Counted from the stretch's first letter, positions 8,981 through 18,904 are shown. The stretch is 64,000 nucleotides of DNA from Aeromonas molluscorum 848 (GCF_000388115.1 NZ_AQGQ01000004.1:1-64000), one strand, 5' to 3'. The notes: generated from the letters alone by a model not told the origin. A program made the numbers and translations.

Positions 8981-10411
8981 ATGTTACAAAACGCATTCTC
9001 CAACCTGCAGAAAGTCGGTAAGGCGCTGATGTTGCCTGTATCGGTCTTGCCTGTTGCGGGTATCTTGTTGGGGGTGGGTGCCGCCCACTTTACTTGGATG
9101 CCTGAAATCGTCTCCCAGTTGATGGAGCAAGCCGGTGGCTCAGTGTTTGGCCAGATGGCGCTGTTGTTTGCTGTGGGGGTCGCCCTTGGCTTTACCAACA
9201 ACGATGGTGTTTCCGGTCTGTCAGCCATCGTCGGCTACGGCATCATGACCGCCACCTTGTCTGTCATGGCGCCAGTGATGGGGGTCGACAAGATCGACAC
9301 CGGCGTCCTGGGGGGTATCCTCGCCGGTGGCGTGGCCGCCTGGGCGTTCAACCGCTTCTACAAGATACAGCTGCCAGAATATCTGGGCTTCTTCGCTGGC
9401 AAGCGTGCCGTGCCCATCATCACCGGTTTCGTCTCCATCGGTCTGGGTGTGATCCTGTCTGTGATTTGGCCACCCATTGGCGGAGCCATCGCTGCCTTCT
9501 CTGACTGGGCTGCCAACCAGAACCCGGTACTGGCTTTCGGTATCTACGGCGTGGTTGAACGCTCCCTGATCCCGTTCGGTCTGCACCACATCTGGAACGT
9601 GCCTTTCTTCTATCAGGCGGGTACCTGTGTCAACGGTGCCGGTGAAACAGTACACGGCATCATGACTTGCTTCCTGACTGCCAACGATGCGACTCGTGCT
9701 GCCGGTAACGGCTTCGGTCAGCTGGCTGGCGGTTACCTGTTCAAGATGTTCGGTCTGCCTGCTGCTGCCTTTGCCATTGCCCATGCTGCCAAGCCGGAAA
9801 ACCGTGCCAAGATAGTTGGTATCATGGCTTCTGCTGCCCTGACCTCCTTCCTGACCGGTATCACCGAGCCGATTGAGTTCTCCTTCCTGTTCGTTGCTCC
9901 TGTGCTGTACGCCATCCACGCCGTGCTGGCGGGTCTGGCTTATGTGCTGACCAACTCCCTGGGTGTTGTACACGGTCACACCTTCTCCAACGGCTTCATC
10001 GACTTCGTTGTACAGTCACCGCGTGCCGCTCACATGTGGCTGCTGGTTGGCCTGGGTCTGGTCTACGCCGCCATCTACTACGTGGTATTCAGCTTCGTCA
10101 TTCGTGCCATGAACCTGAAGACCCCGGGTCGTGAAGACGAGACTGCTGAAGAGACAGTCAGCCAAAGCAAGGACGAGATGTCTGCTGCCCTGGTTGCCGC
10201 TTTCGGTGGTAAAGAGAACATCGCCTCGCTGGACGCTTGCATCACTCGTCTGCGGGTGGGTGTGAAAGAGGTAGCCAAGGTTGATCAGGCTGGCCTGAAG
10301 AAACTGGGCGCTGCCGGTGTGGTGGTTGCTGGTTCCGGTGTACAAGCCATCTTCGGTACCAAGTCTGACAACCTGAAAACCGACATGGATATCTGGATGA
10401 AGAGCAACTAA
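8981..10411 (+). CDS. ptsG: PTS glucose-specific IIBC component PtsG
   Basis: A 476-residue PTS permease that takes up and phosphorylates glucose. Residues 1 to about 385 form the EIIC membrane domain with the typical [19 protein letters not shown] start, the GITEPIEF motif and [16 protein letters not shown] linker leads to the EIIB domain, where the phosphorylated Cys lies in DACITRLRV at residue 420, equivalent to Cys421 of E. coli. No EIIA domain is attached, so it must use a separate Crr protein. ATG 8981 has AGGAG at good spacing. It is transcribed alone and ends in a strong terminator. Confidence 0.96.
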   Translation: MLQNAFSNLQKVGKALMLPVSVLPVAGILLGVGAAHFTWMPEIVSQLMEQAGGSVFGQMALLFAVGVALGFTNNDGVSGLSAIVGYGIMTATLSVMAPVMGVDKIDTGVLGGILAGGVAAWAFNRFYKIQLPEYLGFFAGKRAVPIITGFVSIGLGVILSVIWPPIGGAIAAFSDWAANQNPVLAFGIYGVVERSLIPFGLHHIWNVPFFYQAGTCVNGAGETVHGIMTCFLTANDATRAAGNGFGQLAGGYLFKMFGLPAAAFAIAHAAKPENRAKIVGIMASAALTSFLTGITEPIEFSFLFVAPVLYAIHAVLAGLAYVLTNSLGVVHGHTFSNGFIDFVVQSPRAAHMWLLVGLGLVYAAIYYVVFSFVIRAMNLKTPGREDETAEETVSQSKDEMSAALVAAFGGKENIASLDACITRLRVGVKEVAKVDQAGLKKLGAAGVVVAGSGVQAIFGTKSDNLKTDMDIWMKSN

Positions 10412-10436
10412 TCCGCTTGCTTGACAGACAGATGTG

Positions 10437-10469
10437 AAGAGGGAGGCTTGTGCCTCCCTCTTCTATTTT
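10437..10469 (+). terminator. Rho-independent terminator after ptsG
   Basis: An eleven-base perfect stem (10437-10447 with 10452-10462, core GAGGGAGGC) and the loop TTGT are followed by CTATTTTG. Confidence 0.88.
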
Positions 10470-10612
10470 GTCTGCTGGGGGGTTGTGATGGCGCATGGCA
10501 CAGAGCCCGCTTGCGTGGCCCCGCAGCTGGGGTGGCCTCATGATGTACTAGCCCCCTTGCACCAGGCAGACATTGGGCCAGGCCAGATGCCAGGCTGAGG
10601 TTGCAAGCCATC

Positions 10613-10652
10613 ACCAATAGCAAGGGCGCCATCAGGCGCCCTTGCTATTGGT
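10613..10652 (-). terminator. Perfect 18-base hairpin downstream of yaeH
   Basis: Bases 10613-10630 pair with 10635-10652 without a mismatch around the loop ATCA. There is no T-run on either strand, so it may be a transcript-end stabiliser, or a terminator needing other factors, rather than a classical intrinsic terminator. It lies 16 bases past the yaeH stop and contains AAGGGCGCC, which also occurs in the dapD terminator. Confidence 0.7.
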
Positions 10653-10668
10653 ATGGAGCAGGCCGTTG

Positions 10669-11052
10669 TCAGAGTTTTTCGAGATCCTTCTCTATCTCGC
10701 TGATCTTGTTGGCCACCACTTTCTCCAGATGGCGCAGATCGCGCAGTATCTTCTTCTTGATGTCCGGGTCGGTCTGGCTATGGACGCCTTGGGTCAGGCT
10801 GTCGAGCTCATCGACCACATACTTGAGGTTGGCATTGATCTCGGTGACGTCCTTGTACTGATGGGTACCAGAGTCGACCAAGATGGTTTTGCGTTGCCTG
10901 GGGTATTTGAACTTGACGCTCTTGGCGAAAAACTCCCCCTTCAGCTTCTTGAAGTAGATCTTGAGGATGTCGTGGTTGGCTTCCTGACGCAGGGTGTAAC
11001 TGTCCACTGCCGTGGGATCCTGGATCCCCAAACTCTTCAGATTTTCGTACAT
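10669..11052 (-). CDS. yaeH: DUF3461 family protein YaeH
   Basis: A 127-residue cytosolic protein that is clearly the DUF3461/YaeH family: [10 protein letters not shown] at the start, then [16 protein letters not shown] and [16 protein letters not shown], and a C-terminal coiled helix with [13 protein letters not shown]. No function is established. It lies downstream of dapD on the same strand, as in E. coli. ATG 11052 is chosen because it has AAGGAAA upstream and gives the family's conserved start; the frame extends further without support. Confidence 0.9.
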   Translation of the reverse strand: MYENLKSLGIQDPTAVDSYTLRQEANHDILKIYFKKLKGEFFAKSVKFKYPRQRKTILVDSGTHQYKDVTEINANLKYVVDELDSLTQGVHSQTDPDIKKKILRDLRHLEKVVANKISEIEKDLEKL

Positions 11053-11257
11053 TCGACTATTTCCTTGGCTTAAACCCGTCTTGCCCAACCATGATAACCG
11101 AGAAAGCACGACAGGCCTGTGACTGGGACGCCAAAATAAAAAGAGGTCCGCACGAACCCGTTACCTGATGGCGAACACAGTGGCGCTTGCTCGTTGATAT
11201 TGCTCTCTTGTGACGGAGCAGGATAGCGATAGGAGGGGCTTTCAACTCAATAACCCA

Positions 11258-11325
11258 TTACTCGTCGGTCGCGGCAGCAGGGCGTCGATGCCGACATTGT
11301 GGCGAGCGACGTCCATGGGAGAAGA
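11258..11325 (-). pseudogene. Remnant duplicate of the dapD 3' end
   Basis: Read on the minus strand, this stretch repeats the last part of dapD (11390-11440). GTCGGCATC, then ACGCCCTGCTGC, then CGACGAGTAA occur in the same order and near-identical spacing, with a few substitutions and a small indel that breaks the frame. It sits beyond the dapD terminator at 11335-11361. It is most simply explained as an old partial tandem duplication. The rest of the yaeH-dapD gap (11053-11257) holds nothing I recognise. Confidence 0.55.
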
Positions 11326-11334
11326 CGCATCAAT

Positions 11335-11361
11335 AAAAAGGGCGCCGACGGCGCCCTTTTT
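11335..11361 (-). terminator. Rho-independent terminator after dapD
   Basis: AAAAAGGGCGCC (11335-11346) pairs with GGCGCCCTTTTT (11350-11361) around the loop GAC. The flanking A and T runs make it a terminator in either direction; it ends dapD transcription. Confidence 0.92.
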
Positions 11362-11389
11362 ATGCAACGAGTCACGACTCGTCCAGTCG

Positions 11390-12217
11390 TTACTCGTCGA
11401 TGGAGCGCAGCAGGGCGTTGATGCCGACCTTGGCACGGGTCTTGGCATCGACCTTCTTGACGATGACAGCCGCATAGAGGCTGTACTTGCCACATTTGGA
11501 GGGCAGGGAGCCGGAGACGACTACTGAGCCTGCAGGCACGCGGCCATAATGGATTTCGCCGGTTTCACGGTCATAGATACGGGTGGATTGGCCGATGAAG
11601 ACCCCCATGGAGATGACGGAGCCCTCTTCGACGATGACACCTTCCACCACTTCGGAGCGGGCACCGATAAAGCAGTTGTCTTCGATGATGGTCGGGTTGG
11701 CCTGCAGAGGTTCCAGCACGCCGCCGATACCGACGCCGCCGGAGAGATGCACGTTCTTGCCAATCTGGGCACAGGAGCCGACGGTGGCCCAGGTATCGAC
11801 CATGGTGCCCTCATCGACGAAGGCGCCAATGTTGACATAAGAGGGCATCAGCACGGTGTTGGGGGCGATGAAGGAGCCTTTGCGGGCTGTGGCCGGCGGC
11901 ACCACGCGCACCCCCGCTTCTTTGAACTGCTCTGCAGTAAAGTCGGAGAACTTGAGGGGAACCTTGTCGAAATACTGAGCGTCGTCACCCTTGATGATGC
12001 CGTTGTCATTGATGCGGAAGTAGAGCAGCACGGCTTTTTTCAGCCATTGATGTACGACCCACTCGCCGGCAATCTTCTCGGCGACCCGCGCCTTGCCGCT
12101 GTCCAGCAACTCGATGGCTTGCAGTATGGCGGCCTTGGTGGCGCTGTCCACTGAGCCTGGGGTGATTGTGTCGCGGCGCTCGAAGGCCGACTCAATGATC
12201 TGTTGCAACTCGGTCAT
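11390..12217 (-). CDS. dapD: Tetrahydrodipicolinate N-succinyltransferase DapD
   Basis: A 275-residue cytosolic enzyme that succinylates tetrahydrodipicolinate in the lysine/diaminopimelate pathway. It has an N-terminal helical domain and a left-handed beta helix of hexapeptide repeats (about residues 105-230, with [20 protein letters not shown] and [17 protein letters not shown]). Length matches E. coli (274). It lies downstream of glnD on the same strand with a 141-base gap, so it may have its own promoter. A T-rich stretch with TATAAAGGAACCCC precedes the ATG and supplies the ribosome-binding site. Confidence 0.96.
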   Translation of the reverse strand: MTELQQIIESAFERRDTITPGSVDSATKAAILQAIELLDSGKARVAEKIAGEWVVHQWLKKAVLLYFRINDNGIIKGDDAQYFDKVPLKFSDFTAEQFKEAGVRVVPPATARKGSFIAPNTVLMPSYVNIGAFVDEGTMVDTWATVGSCAQIGKNVHLSGGVGIGGVLEPLQANPTIIEDNCFIGARSEVVEGVIVEEGSVISMGVFIGQSTRIYDRETGEIHYGRVPAGSVVVSGSLPSKCGKYSLYAAVIVKKVDAKTRAKVGINALLRSIDE

Positions 12218-12358
12218 GATGGGGTTCCTTTATAAAATTCTGTTTGTTGTATCACACTTTTCCCGCCGGTTTTAAGGGGGAGGGCCGATTTCTTCACCCA
12301 AAACGCGGTTGGAGCTGGCTTGTCATGGTGTCCCGGCAGGCTGTGGGGGTCACTTGGT

Positions 12359-14998
12359 TCAGCTTTCTTGTTCTTGGGGGTTGAGCTGATGCACCAATTT
12401 CTCCTCCAGGGCGAGTTGTTCGGCCTGGGTCAGCGGCTCGCCGGCGCGATTGGTCAGGCTGAAGAAATCCTCTACCCGCTCGCCGATGGTGGTGATCTTG
12501 GCGGCATGGAGGCTGAGGCCGCACTGTTGGAAAACGGCACCGATGCGGGCCAGCAGCCCGGGGGTATCCAGTGCCGTCAACTCCAGTAGGGTGTGACGGT
12601 TTTCTCCCTTGTGAGGCAGAAAGACAACCCGGGTCGGCACGCTGAACTGGCGATGACGGCGCGACAGTGGCTTGTTGCGCAGCACCAGCTTGCCCGGCTC
12701 TTGCAGCGCCTTCTCCAGCGCCTTTCTGATGGTGGCGGTGCGATTGGGGCTGATGGGCTCGCCATTGGGTTCCAGCACGATGAAGGTATCGAGGACATAG
12801 CCGCTGCGGGAGCTCATGATCTGTGCGTCATGAATGTTGAGGTTCTTCTGATCCAGAGCCGAGGCCACGGTGGCAAACAGATTCGGCGTGTCTCGGCAAT
12901 AGATGAAGACTTCGCTGCCGCCTCTGGTCGGATGCTTGCCTATGGTGACCAGCGGCGTCTCGCCAGCTCCCTCCTGTTCGAGAATGTGGCGGCTATGCCA
13001 GGCGATCTGTTCCGGGCTGTGGCGCAGGAAGTAGTCCGCCTTGAAGTCGCTCCACAGCGCAGTGATGGAGGCATCGTCCAGGTGACGTTGGCTGAGCAGT
13101 TGCCGTGCCTGGCGCTGGTTCTCGCGGATACGCAGCCGGATATCGGGCGGGTTTTCCAATCCCTGGCGAAGTGCCTTCTGTGTAGTGAAATAGAGTTCCC
13201 GCAGCAGGGTGCCCTTCCAGTCATTCCAGAGGCTGTCGTTGGTGGCGCAGATATCGGCCACCGTCAGGCAGTAGAGCAAATCCAGGTGCTGTTCGTCGCG
13301 CACCTTCTGGGCGAAATCGGTGACCACTTCGGGGTCGTGGATGTCCCGGCGCTGGGCGGTGACCGACATCAGCAGGTGATGGCGTACCAGCCAGGCGACC
13401 AGGCGGCTCTCGTAGCGATCCAGTCCGTGCAGCTGGCAGAACTCCAGGGCATCGACGGCACCGAGCTCGGAGTGATCCCCGCGCCGCCCCTTGGCGATGT
13501 CGTGGAACAAGGCCGCGATACAGAGCAGCTCGGGTTTGCGTAGCCGGTTCACTATCTCATGGCAGAGCGGATGGGTCTGGCGGCTGGCCGACGTGGGGAA
13601 GTGATGAATGTTCTTGAGCAGACGATGGGTGTGTTCATCCACCGTGTAGGCGTGGAACATGTCGAACTGCATCTGACCGACGATAAGGTTCCACTGGGGC
13701 AGGTAGGCCGCGAGGATCCCATATTTATGCATAAGAGTGAGCGGCTGGCCGATGCCGTTGGGATGGCGCAGCAGCGCCATGAACAGGCGACGACACTCGG
13801 GGATCTCTTGCAGCCAGCAGTCGAGTTTGCGGCGCGCCTCGCGCAGCTGACGCAGGGTCGCCGAGTGAATGCCGGCTATCTCTGGGTGTTGGGCTATCTG
13901 GTAGAAGAGTCGCAAGATGGCGGCGGGGTCCTGGGCGAACAGCTCGGCGTCGACCGCATCGATGAGTCGACCACGGAGCTGGAACTCGTCACTGATCCGG
14001 CGCACGTCCATGGCGGTGTTGCCAAGGATCGCCTCATCAAACAGCTGCAGCAGCATCTCGTTGAGCTCGGAGACCCGCCGCACCGTTTGATAAAAGCGCT
14101 TCATCATCTGCTCGACCGGTCTATTGACTTCCCCCTCGAAACCCAGCATCTCGGCGACTGTGCGCTGGCGGTCGAACAGCAAGCGGTTGTCGCCTCTGTT
14201 GATGGCCATGTGCAGGGCAAAGCGTACCTTCCACAGGAAATTCTGGCAGTCGAGCAGCTCGCGATACTCGGCGCGATTGAGAAAGCCGTGACTGGTCATC
14301 TCATAGAGGGTGGTGGCGCCAAAATGGCGACGGGCGACCCAGGCCAGGGTCTGAATATCGCGCAGGCCACCCGGGTTGCTCTTGAGATCGGGTTCGAGTT
14401 TGTAGGCGGTGCCGAGGAACTGCTGGTGACGCTGGGCCTGTTCGGCGCGCTTGGCACGAAAGAAATCCTCGCTCGGCCAGAATACCTCGGGGCGGGTGGC
14501 TTGTTGGAGCGTCTCGAATCCGCCTAGATTGCCGGTGATATAGCGGGCCTCGATGAGGTTGGTGGCGACAGTGATGTCGGCCAGCCCCTGTTGGGTGCAC
14601 TCGGCCACGTTACGCACCGACTGACCCACCTCCAGCTTGAGATCCCACAACAGGGCGATGAACTCGCCGATGCGCAGCCCCAGCCCCTCGTCCAGGTCAT
14701 CACCCTCATAGAGGATGAGCAGATCAATGTCGGAGTGGGGGTGCAGCTCGCCCCGGCCGTAGCCACCGACGGCAATCAGGGTGAGATGAGTCTCTTGATC
14801 GAAGCCGAATTTGTGCCACAACCGGGTCAGCAGCTGATCCATGTACAGGGAGCGGGTGGCTACCAGCTCAATGATGTTGTCACCGGCATCGAAGCGTTCG
14901 TGCAACCAGCCGAGGAAGCGGCTCAGGTACTCTTTGCAGTTATCCCGGCTGAGGTCATCATCGGGTAGCAGATGGGGGGAAAGCAGGCTGGCGTCCAT
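12359..14998 (-). CDS. glnD: Bifunctional uridylyltransferase/uridylyl-removing enzyme GlnD
   Basis: An 879-residue nitrogen sensor that uridylylates PII (GlnB) when glutamine is low and removes UMP when it is high. Domains in order: nucleotidyltransferase (GGYGRGELHPHSDIDLLIL near residue 80-100), GlnD/glutamine-synthetase adenylyltransferase linker, HD hydrolase domain (LFHDIAKGRRGDHSELG around residue 490-505) and two C-terminal ACT domains. All key metal motifs are intact. It is located between map and dapD on the minus strand, as in E. coli. Confidence 0.96.
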   Translation of the reverse strand: MDASLLSPHLLPDDDLSRDNCKEYLSRFLGWLHERFDAGDNIIELVATRSLYMDQLLTRLWHKFGFDQETHLTLIAVGGYGRGELHPHSDIDLLILYEGDDLDEGLGLRIGEFIALLWDLKLEVGQSVRNVAECTQQGLADITVATNLIEARYITGNLGGFETLQQATRPEVFWPSEDFFRAKRAEQAQRHQQFLGTAYKLEPDLKSNPGGLRDIQTLAWVARRHFGATTLYEMTSHGFLNRAEYRELLDCQNFLWKVRFALHMAINRGDNRLLFDRQRTVAEMLGFEGEVNRPVEQMMKRFYQTVRRVSELNEMLLQLFDEAILGNTAMDVRRISDEFQLRGRLIDAVDAELFAQDPAAILRLFYQIAQHPEIAGIHSATLRQLREARRKLDCWLQEIPECRRLFMALLRHPNGIGQPLTLMHKYGILAAYLPQWNLIVGQMQFDMFHAYTVDEHTHRLLKNIHHFPTSASRQTHPLCHEIVNRLRKPELLCIAALFHDIAKGRRGDHSELGAVDALEFCQLHGLDRYESRLVAWLVRHHLLMSVTAQRRDIHDPEVVTDFAQKVRDEQHLDLLYCLTVADICATNDSLWNDWKGTLLRELYFTTQKALRQGLENPPDIRLRIRENQRQARQLLSQRHLDDASITALWSDFKADYFLRHSPEQIAWHSRHILEQEGAGETPLVTIGKHPTRGGSEVFIYCRDTPNLFATVASALDQKNLNIHDAQIMSSRSGYVLDTFIVLEPNGEPISPNRTATIRKALEKALQEPGKLVLRNKPLSRRHRQFSVPTRVVFLPHKGENRHTLLELTALDTPGLLARIGAVFQQCGLSLHAAKITTIGERVEDFFSLTNRAGEPLTQAEQLALEEKLVHQLNPQEQES

Positions 14999-15020
14999 GG
15001 CATCTCATCGTCTTGAAAAC

Positions 15021-15047
15021 AAAAACCCCGGCGCTGGGCCGGGGTTT
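15021..15047 (-). terminator. Terminator between map and glnD
   Basis: AAACCCCGG (15023-15031) and CCGGGGTTT (15039-15047) form the stem. On the minus strand, the direction of map, it is followed by a short T-run (TTTTTG). Confidence 0.85.
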
Positions 15048-15051
15048 GATG

Positions 15052-15840
15052 TTAACCCTGTTTGATATGGCGGTCGATAGTGTCGTCCGGGCGAAGGGTG
15101 AGTACCTCGCAGCCATCTTCCGTCACCAGCAGGGTGTGCTCCCATTGGGCCGAGTCGCCGCCATCCTTGGTGGTGACTGTCCAGCCATCCTTGGGGTTGG
15201 TACGGCAGTGATACTTCTTGCTGTTGACCATGGGCTCTATGGTGAAGCACATGCCCGCTTTGAGCTCCAGTTTGCCGTTGTTGCGATAGTGCAGGATTTG
15301 CGGCTCTTCATGGAATTCGCTGCCGATGCCGTGGCCACAGTAGTCACGTACTACGGAGAAACCGGCCTGCTCGACGATGGGCTGGATCACGGCACCAATC
15401 TCGGTGATGCACATGCCGGGGCGGACGCGTTTGATGGCGGCGTACAGGCTCTCCTGGGCAACCTTGCACAGCTGGCGGCGCAGGGGGGTCGTCTGACCGA
15501 CGATGAACATGGCGGAGGTGTCGCCGTGGTAGCCATCTTTGATGACGGTGATATCCAGGTTGATGATGTCCCCTTCCCGCAATTTCTTGTGGTTGGGAAT
15601 GCCGTGACAGATCACATCGTTTACCGAAGTACAGATGGATTTCGGGAAGCCGTGATAGTTCAAGGGGGCTGGAACAGCCTGCTGGACATCGACGATGAAG
15701 TCATGGCACAGAGTGTTGAGCTCGTCAGTGGTGACGCCTGCCTGTACGTGGGGGGCTATCATCACCAGCACATCGGCGGCCAGTTGGCCGGCAACGCGCA
15801 TCTTTTCAATCTCTTCCGGCGTCTTGATTTTAATGGACAT
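15052..15840 (-). CDS. map: Type I methionine aminopeptidase Map
   Basis: A 262-residue cytosolic metallopeptidase that removes the initiator Met from nascent proteins. The pita-bread fold residues are visible: HGFPKSICTSVNDVICHG, NLDITVIKDGYHGDTSAMF (the DxD metal pair), YCGHGIGSEFHEEP and CFTIEPM. Length matches E. coli Map (264). It is divergent from rpsB, the arrangement seen in E. coli. Confidence 0.96.
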   Translation of the reverse strand: MSIKIKTPEEIEKMRVAGQLAADVLVMIAPHVQAGVTTDELNTLCHDFIVDVQQAVPAPLNYHGFPKSICTSVNDVICHGIPNHKKLREGDIINLDITVIKDGYHGDTSAMFIVGQTTPLRRQLCKVAQESLYAAIKRVRPGMCITEIGAVIQPIVEQAGFSVVRDYCGHGIGSEFHEEPQILHYRNNGKLELKAGMCFTIEPMVNSKKYHCRTNPKDGWTVTTKDGGDSAQWEHTLLVTEDGCEVLTLRPDDTIDRHIKQG

Positions 15841-16130
15841 GGGATCTCTCTTGCGGCCTGGTTCTTCGTCGGTATGACCGACAACAAGCAGGTAATGAAA
15901 AATAGATGCGTTTGCAATCAGGGCAAAATTTTATCCGCAACCTCCGCCGACTTCCAGTGTGATTGTCATCACAAGGTCAAATCCATGGCGCAGAGTCGAC
16001 TCTGGTTAGCTATTTTTAGCGTGGCCGTCGGTGGCGCCAGCGGCAAACTTATGATATAAAGCGCGCCGGAACTGGAACTACTTGTCCCAGTTTCATCACC
16101 CTAATCAATAACACACACACATCGATACCT
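15841..16130 (+). promoter_or_regulatory. map-rpsB divergent region with the rpsB promoter
   Basis: The gap between the divergent starts of map and rpsB. ATGATATAAAGCGCGCC at 16051-16067 carries a good -10 (TATGAT at 16050-16055 or TATAAA at 16055-16060) followed by a GC-rich discriminator, typical of ribosomal-protein promoters under ppGpp control. No strong -35 is visible. The rest up to map has no recognised element. Confidence 0.5.
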
Positions 16131-16201
16131 GTACCGGGGTGCCCCTTTGGGGTCGGTTACATGGGATGTGTGGAGGCCTAACCCCAATACAGAGGTATAA
16201 A
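16131..16201 (+). ncRNA. rpsB 5' leader with a likely S2 autoregulation structure
   Basis: The leader directly before rpsB contains TTGGGGT (16147-16153) exactly complementary to ACCCCAA (16181-16187), with GGTTA (16155-16159) able to pair with TAACC (16179-16183) as an alternative. A small GC hairpin (CCCC TTT GGGG) precedes it. Autogenous control of rpsB-tsf by ribosomal protein S2 through a conserved leader is known in gammaproteobacteria. Assigning this structure to that role is inference from position and pairing. Confidence 0.55.
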
Positions 16202-16930
16202 ATGGCTAAAGTTTCTATGCGCGACATGCTGCAAGCCGGCGTTCACTTCGGTCACCAGACTCGTTACTGGAACCCGAAAATGAAATCCTACATCTTCGGT
16301 GCCCGTAGCAAGGTTCACATCATCAACTTGGAAAAAACCGTTCCGATGTTTGACGATGCCATGAACTTCGTGAGCTCCGTTGCTGCCAAAAAAGGCAAGG
16401 TACTGTTCGTTGGTACCAAGCGTGCTGCGTCTGAAGCCGTCAAAGATGCTGCTATCCGCTGCGATCAGTTCTATGTGAACCATCGCTGGTTGGGTGGCAT
16501 GCTGACCAACTGGAAAACCGTTCGTCAGTCCATCAAGCGTCTGAAAGATCTGGAAGCTCAGAGCCAAGACGGTACCTTCGAGAAGCTGACCAAGAAAGAG
16601 GCGCTGATGCGTACTCGCGAAATGGACAAGCTGGAGAAGAGCCTGGGCGGTATCAAGAACATGGGCGGCTTGCCTGACGTGCTGTTCGTTGTCGATGCCG
16701 ACCACGAGCACATCGCTATCAAAGAAGCCAACAACCTGGGTATCCCGGTTGTCTCCATCGTTGATACCAACTCCAATCCGGACGGCGTTGATTACGTCAT
16801 CCCGGGTAACGACGATGCGATCCGTGCCGTTCAGCTGTACCTGAATGCTGCTGCTGACACCGTACTGGAAGCTCGCGCTCAAGACATCGTTGTTCAAGCT
16901 GAACAAGATGGCTTCGTTGAAGCTGAGTAA
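16202..16930 (+). CDS. rpsB: 30S ribosomal protein S2
   Basis: A 242-residue ribosomal protein S2 with the family start [20 protein letters not shown], the [13 protein letters not shown] segment and the conserved [19 protein letters not shown]. It binds the platform/head junction of the 30S subunit and is needed for S1 binding. ATG 16202 is chosen because it begins the universally conserved N-terminus; in-frame codons further upstream are non-coding leader. Followed by tsf after an attenuator-like hairpin. Confidence 0.98.
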   Translation: MAKVSMRDMLQAGVHFGHQTRYWNPKMKSYIFGARSKVHIINLEKTVPMFDDAMNFVSSVAAKKGKVLFVGTKRAASEAVKDAAIRCDQFYVNHRWLGGMLTNWKTVRQSIKRLKDLEAQSQDGTFEKLTKKEALMRTREMDKLEKSLGGIKNMGGLPDVLFVVDADHEHIAIKEANNLGIPVVSIVDTNSNPDGVDYVIPGNDDAIRAVQLYLNAAADTVLEARAQDIVVQAEQDGFVEAE

Positions 16931-16981
16931 TTGATAAGGACTGTTAAAGCCCTTATTAACCAAGCTGATGTAATTGGTTAG

Positions 16982-17009
16982 CAGGGGCCCTTGTGGCCCC
17001 TGTTTCTTG
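16982..17009 (+). terminator. rpsB-tsf intergenic attenuator hairpin
   Basis: CAGGGGCC (16982-16989) pairs with GGCCCCTG (16995-17002) and is followed by TTTCTTGTC. A leaky terminator at this position is known in E. coli and sets the rpsB to tsf ratio. Confidence 0.8.
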
Positions 17010-17035
17010 TCAATTCAAGACCGAGGATACTGGAC

Positions 17036-17917
17036 ATGGCTAACGTTACTGCCGCCCTGGTAAAAGAACTGCGCGAGCGCACTGCCGCTGGCATGATGGA
17101 TTGCAAAAAAGCACTCGAAGAAGCCAATGGCGACATCGAGCTGGCTATCGAGAACATGCGTAAATCTGGTCAGGCCAAAGCCGCCAAGAAAGCAGGCCGT
17201 ATCGCTGCTGAAGGCGTGATCTTTGCCCGCACCGAAGGCAATGTTGCCGTCATGATCGAGCTGAACAGCGAAACCGACTTCGTCGCCAAAGATGCCAGCT
17301 TCATGGGCATGGGCCAGAAGATCGCTGATATCGCTGCGACCCAGAAAATTGCTGATGTTGACGCCCTGAAAGCGGCCGACTTCGGTAACGGTGAATCCGT
17401 CGAGCTGACCATCACCAACCTGATCGCCAAGATCGGTGAGAACATGAACCTGCGTCGCGTGATGCTGGTTGAAGGTGACAACTTGGGTACCTATGTACAC
17501 GGTTCCCGCATTGGTGTTATCACCAAGCTGACCGGTGGCTCCGCCGAGCTGGCCAAAGATTTGGCCATGCACGTTGCTGCCAACAGCCCGCAATTCGTCA
17601 AGCCTGAAGATGTGTCTGCTGAAGTCGTTGCCAAAGAGCGCGAAATTCAGATCGACATCGCCATCAACTCCGGCAAGCCGAAAGAGATCGCCGAGAAGAT
17701 GGTTGAAGGCCGCATGAAGAAGTTCACTGGTGAGGTTTCCCTGACTGGTCAACCCTTCGTCAAGGATCCGTCCATGACTGTTGCCGAGCTGCTGAAGAAA
17801 GAAGGTGCTGACGTTGTTTCCTTCACTCGCTTCGAAGTGGGCGAAGGCATCGAGAAGCAGGAAACTGACTTCGCTGCCGAAGTTGCTGCCCAGATCGCGG
17901 CTGCTCAGAAGGCATAA
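17036..17917 (+). CDS. tsf: Elongation factor Ts
   Basis: A 293-residue guanine-nucleotide exchange factor for EF-Tu. The N-terminal UBA-like domain ([20 protein letters not shown]) and the core motif [15 protein letters not shown] are intact, as is the C-terminal module with [16 protein letters not shown] 17036 has GAGGAT upstream and gives the conserved start [13 protein letters not shown] strong terminator follows. Confidence 0.97.
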   Translation: MANVTAALVKELRERTAAGMMDCKKALEEANGDIELAIENMRKSGQAKAAKKAGRIAAEGVIFARTEGNVAVMIELNSETDFVAKDASFMGMGQKIADIAATQKIADVDALKAADFGNGESVELTITNLIAKIGENMNLRRVMLVEGDNLGTYVHGSRIGVITKLTGGSAELAKDLAMHVAANSPQFVKPEDVSAEVVAKEREIQIDIAINSGKPKEIAEKMVEGRMKKFTGEVSLTGQPFVKDPSMTVAELLKKEGADVVSFTRFEVGEGIEKQETDFAAEVAAQIAAAQKA

Positions 17918-17940
17918 CCGAACCGGTTTTAGCTAACTCC

Positions 17941-17969
17941 AGACCGCGACTTATGTCGCGGTCTTTATA
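17941..17969 (+). terminator. Rho-independent terminator after tsf
   Basis: A perfect ten-base stem AGACCGCGAC (17941-17950) / GTCGCGGTCT (17955-17964) with the loop TTAT, followed by TTATAT. It separates the rpsB-tsf unit from pyrH, which starts at 17988. Confidence 0.88.
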
Positions 17970-17987
17970 TGACCAGGAATCAGTGAC

Positions 17988-18722
17988 ATGAGTACCAATC
18001 CCAAACCTGCATACCGACGTGTTCTTCTAAAGTTGAGTGGTGAAGCCCTGCAAGGATCCGAGGGTTTTGGCATTGATCCGGCTGTACTTGAGCGGATGGC
18101 CCAAGAGATCAAAGAGCTGGTTGAGCTGGGTGTTCAAGTCGGTCTGGTTATCGGCGGCGGCAACCTGTTCCGTGGTGCCGGTCTTGCCAAGGCGGGTATG
18201 AACCGCGTGGTGGGTGACCACATGGGCATGCTGGCGACCGTAATGAATGGCTTGGCCATGCGTGATGCCCTGCATCGTGCTTATGTGAATGCCCGTCTGA
18301 TGTCTGCTATCTCCTTGCAGGGCGTTTGTGATTCCTATAGCTGGGCCGAGGCGATCAGTCAGCTGCGCGCCGGCAAGGTAGTGATCTTCTCTGCCGGTAC
18401 CGGCAACCCCTTCTTTACCACTGATTCTGCGGCTTGCCTGCGCGGGATCGAGATCGAAGCCGACGTTGTGCTCAAAGCCACCAAGGTCGATGGTGTCTAC
18501 ACCGAAGATCCGGTCAAGAATCCGGACGCCATGCTGTATCATGAGCTGAGCTACGACGAAGTGCTTGATAAAGAACTCAAAGTAATGGATCTTGCCGCCT
18601 TTACCCTGGCGCGCGATCATGATCTGCCAATCCGGGTCTTCAACATGAACAAGCCGGGTGCCCTGCGCCGGGTTATCATGGGTGAACCGGAAGGTACACT
18701 GATCCACCACGTCGGCAAGTAA
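17988..18722 (+). CDS. pyrH: Uridylate kinase PyrH
   Basis: A 244-residue bacterial UMP kinase of the amino-acid kinase fold, making UDP from UMP in pyrimidine synthesis. Motifs include [11 protein letters not shown] at the start, [13 protein letters not shown] (nucleotide loop), [30 protein letters not shown] and [12 protein letters not shown] near the end. Length is close to the E. coli enzyme (241). It sits between tsf and frr as in most gammaproteobacteria. Confidence 0.97.
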   Translation: MSTNPKPAYRRVLLKLSGEALQGSEGFGIDPAVLERMAQEIKELVELGVQVGLVIGGGNLFRGAGLAKAGMNRVVGDHMGMLATVMNGLAMRDALHRAYVNARLMSAISLQGVCDSYSWAEAISQLRAGKVVIFSAGTGNPFFTTDSAACLRGIEIEADVVLKATKVDGVYTEDPVKNPDAMLYHELSYDEVLDKELKVMDLAAFTLARDHDLPIRVFNMNKPGALRRVIMGEPEGTLIHHVGK

Positions 18723-18904
18723 GATGGCAGCGCACCGGCAGGCGCTTTGCTATTGATGATCAGTAGGCTAAGCCAACAGGTTCTTTAGCCCCGAGTGTCA
18801 GAAAATAAAGTAAAAGCTGAGCCGGAAGCGCTCTATCCATTACGTCAGTAAATTAAGCTAGAAACGGACCCGTCGCGGGTTCGTTCGCCAAAAGGAAAAC
18901 CACT

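Noticed and set aside
10613-11361. Repeated AAGGGCGCC hairpins as a dispersed repeat family or CRISPR-like array
   Set aside because: Only two hairpins, with different flanks and lengths; each is explained as a transcript-end structure of a neighbouring gene.
15841-16201. A tRNA or other structural RNA between map and rpsB
   Set aside because: No cloverleaf or conserved TTCGAATC-type segment; the structure fits an mRNA leader.
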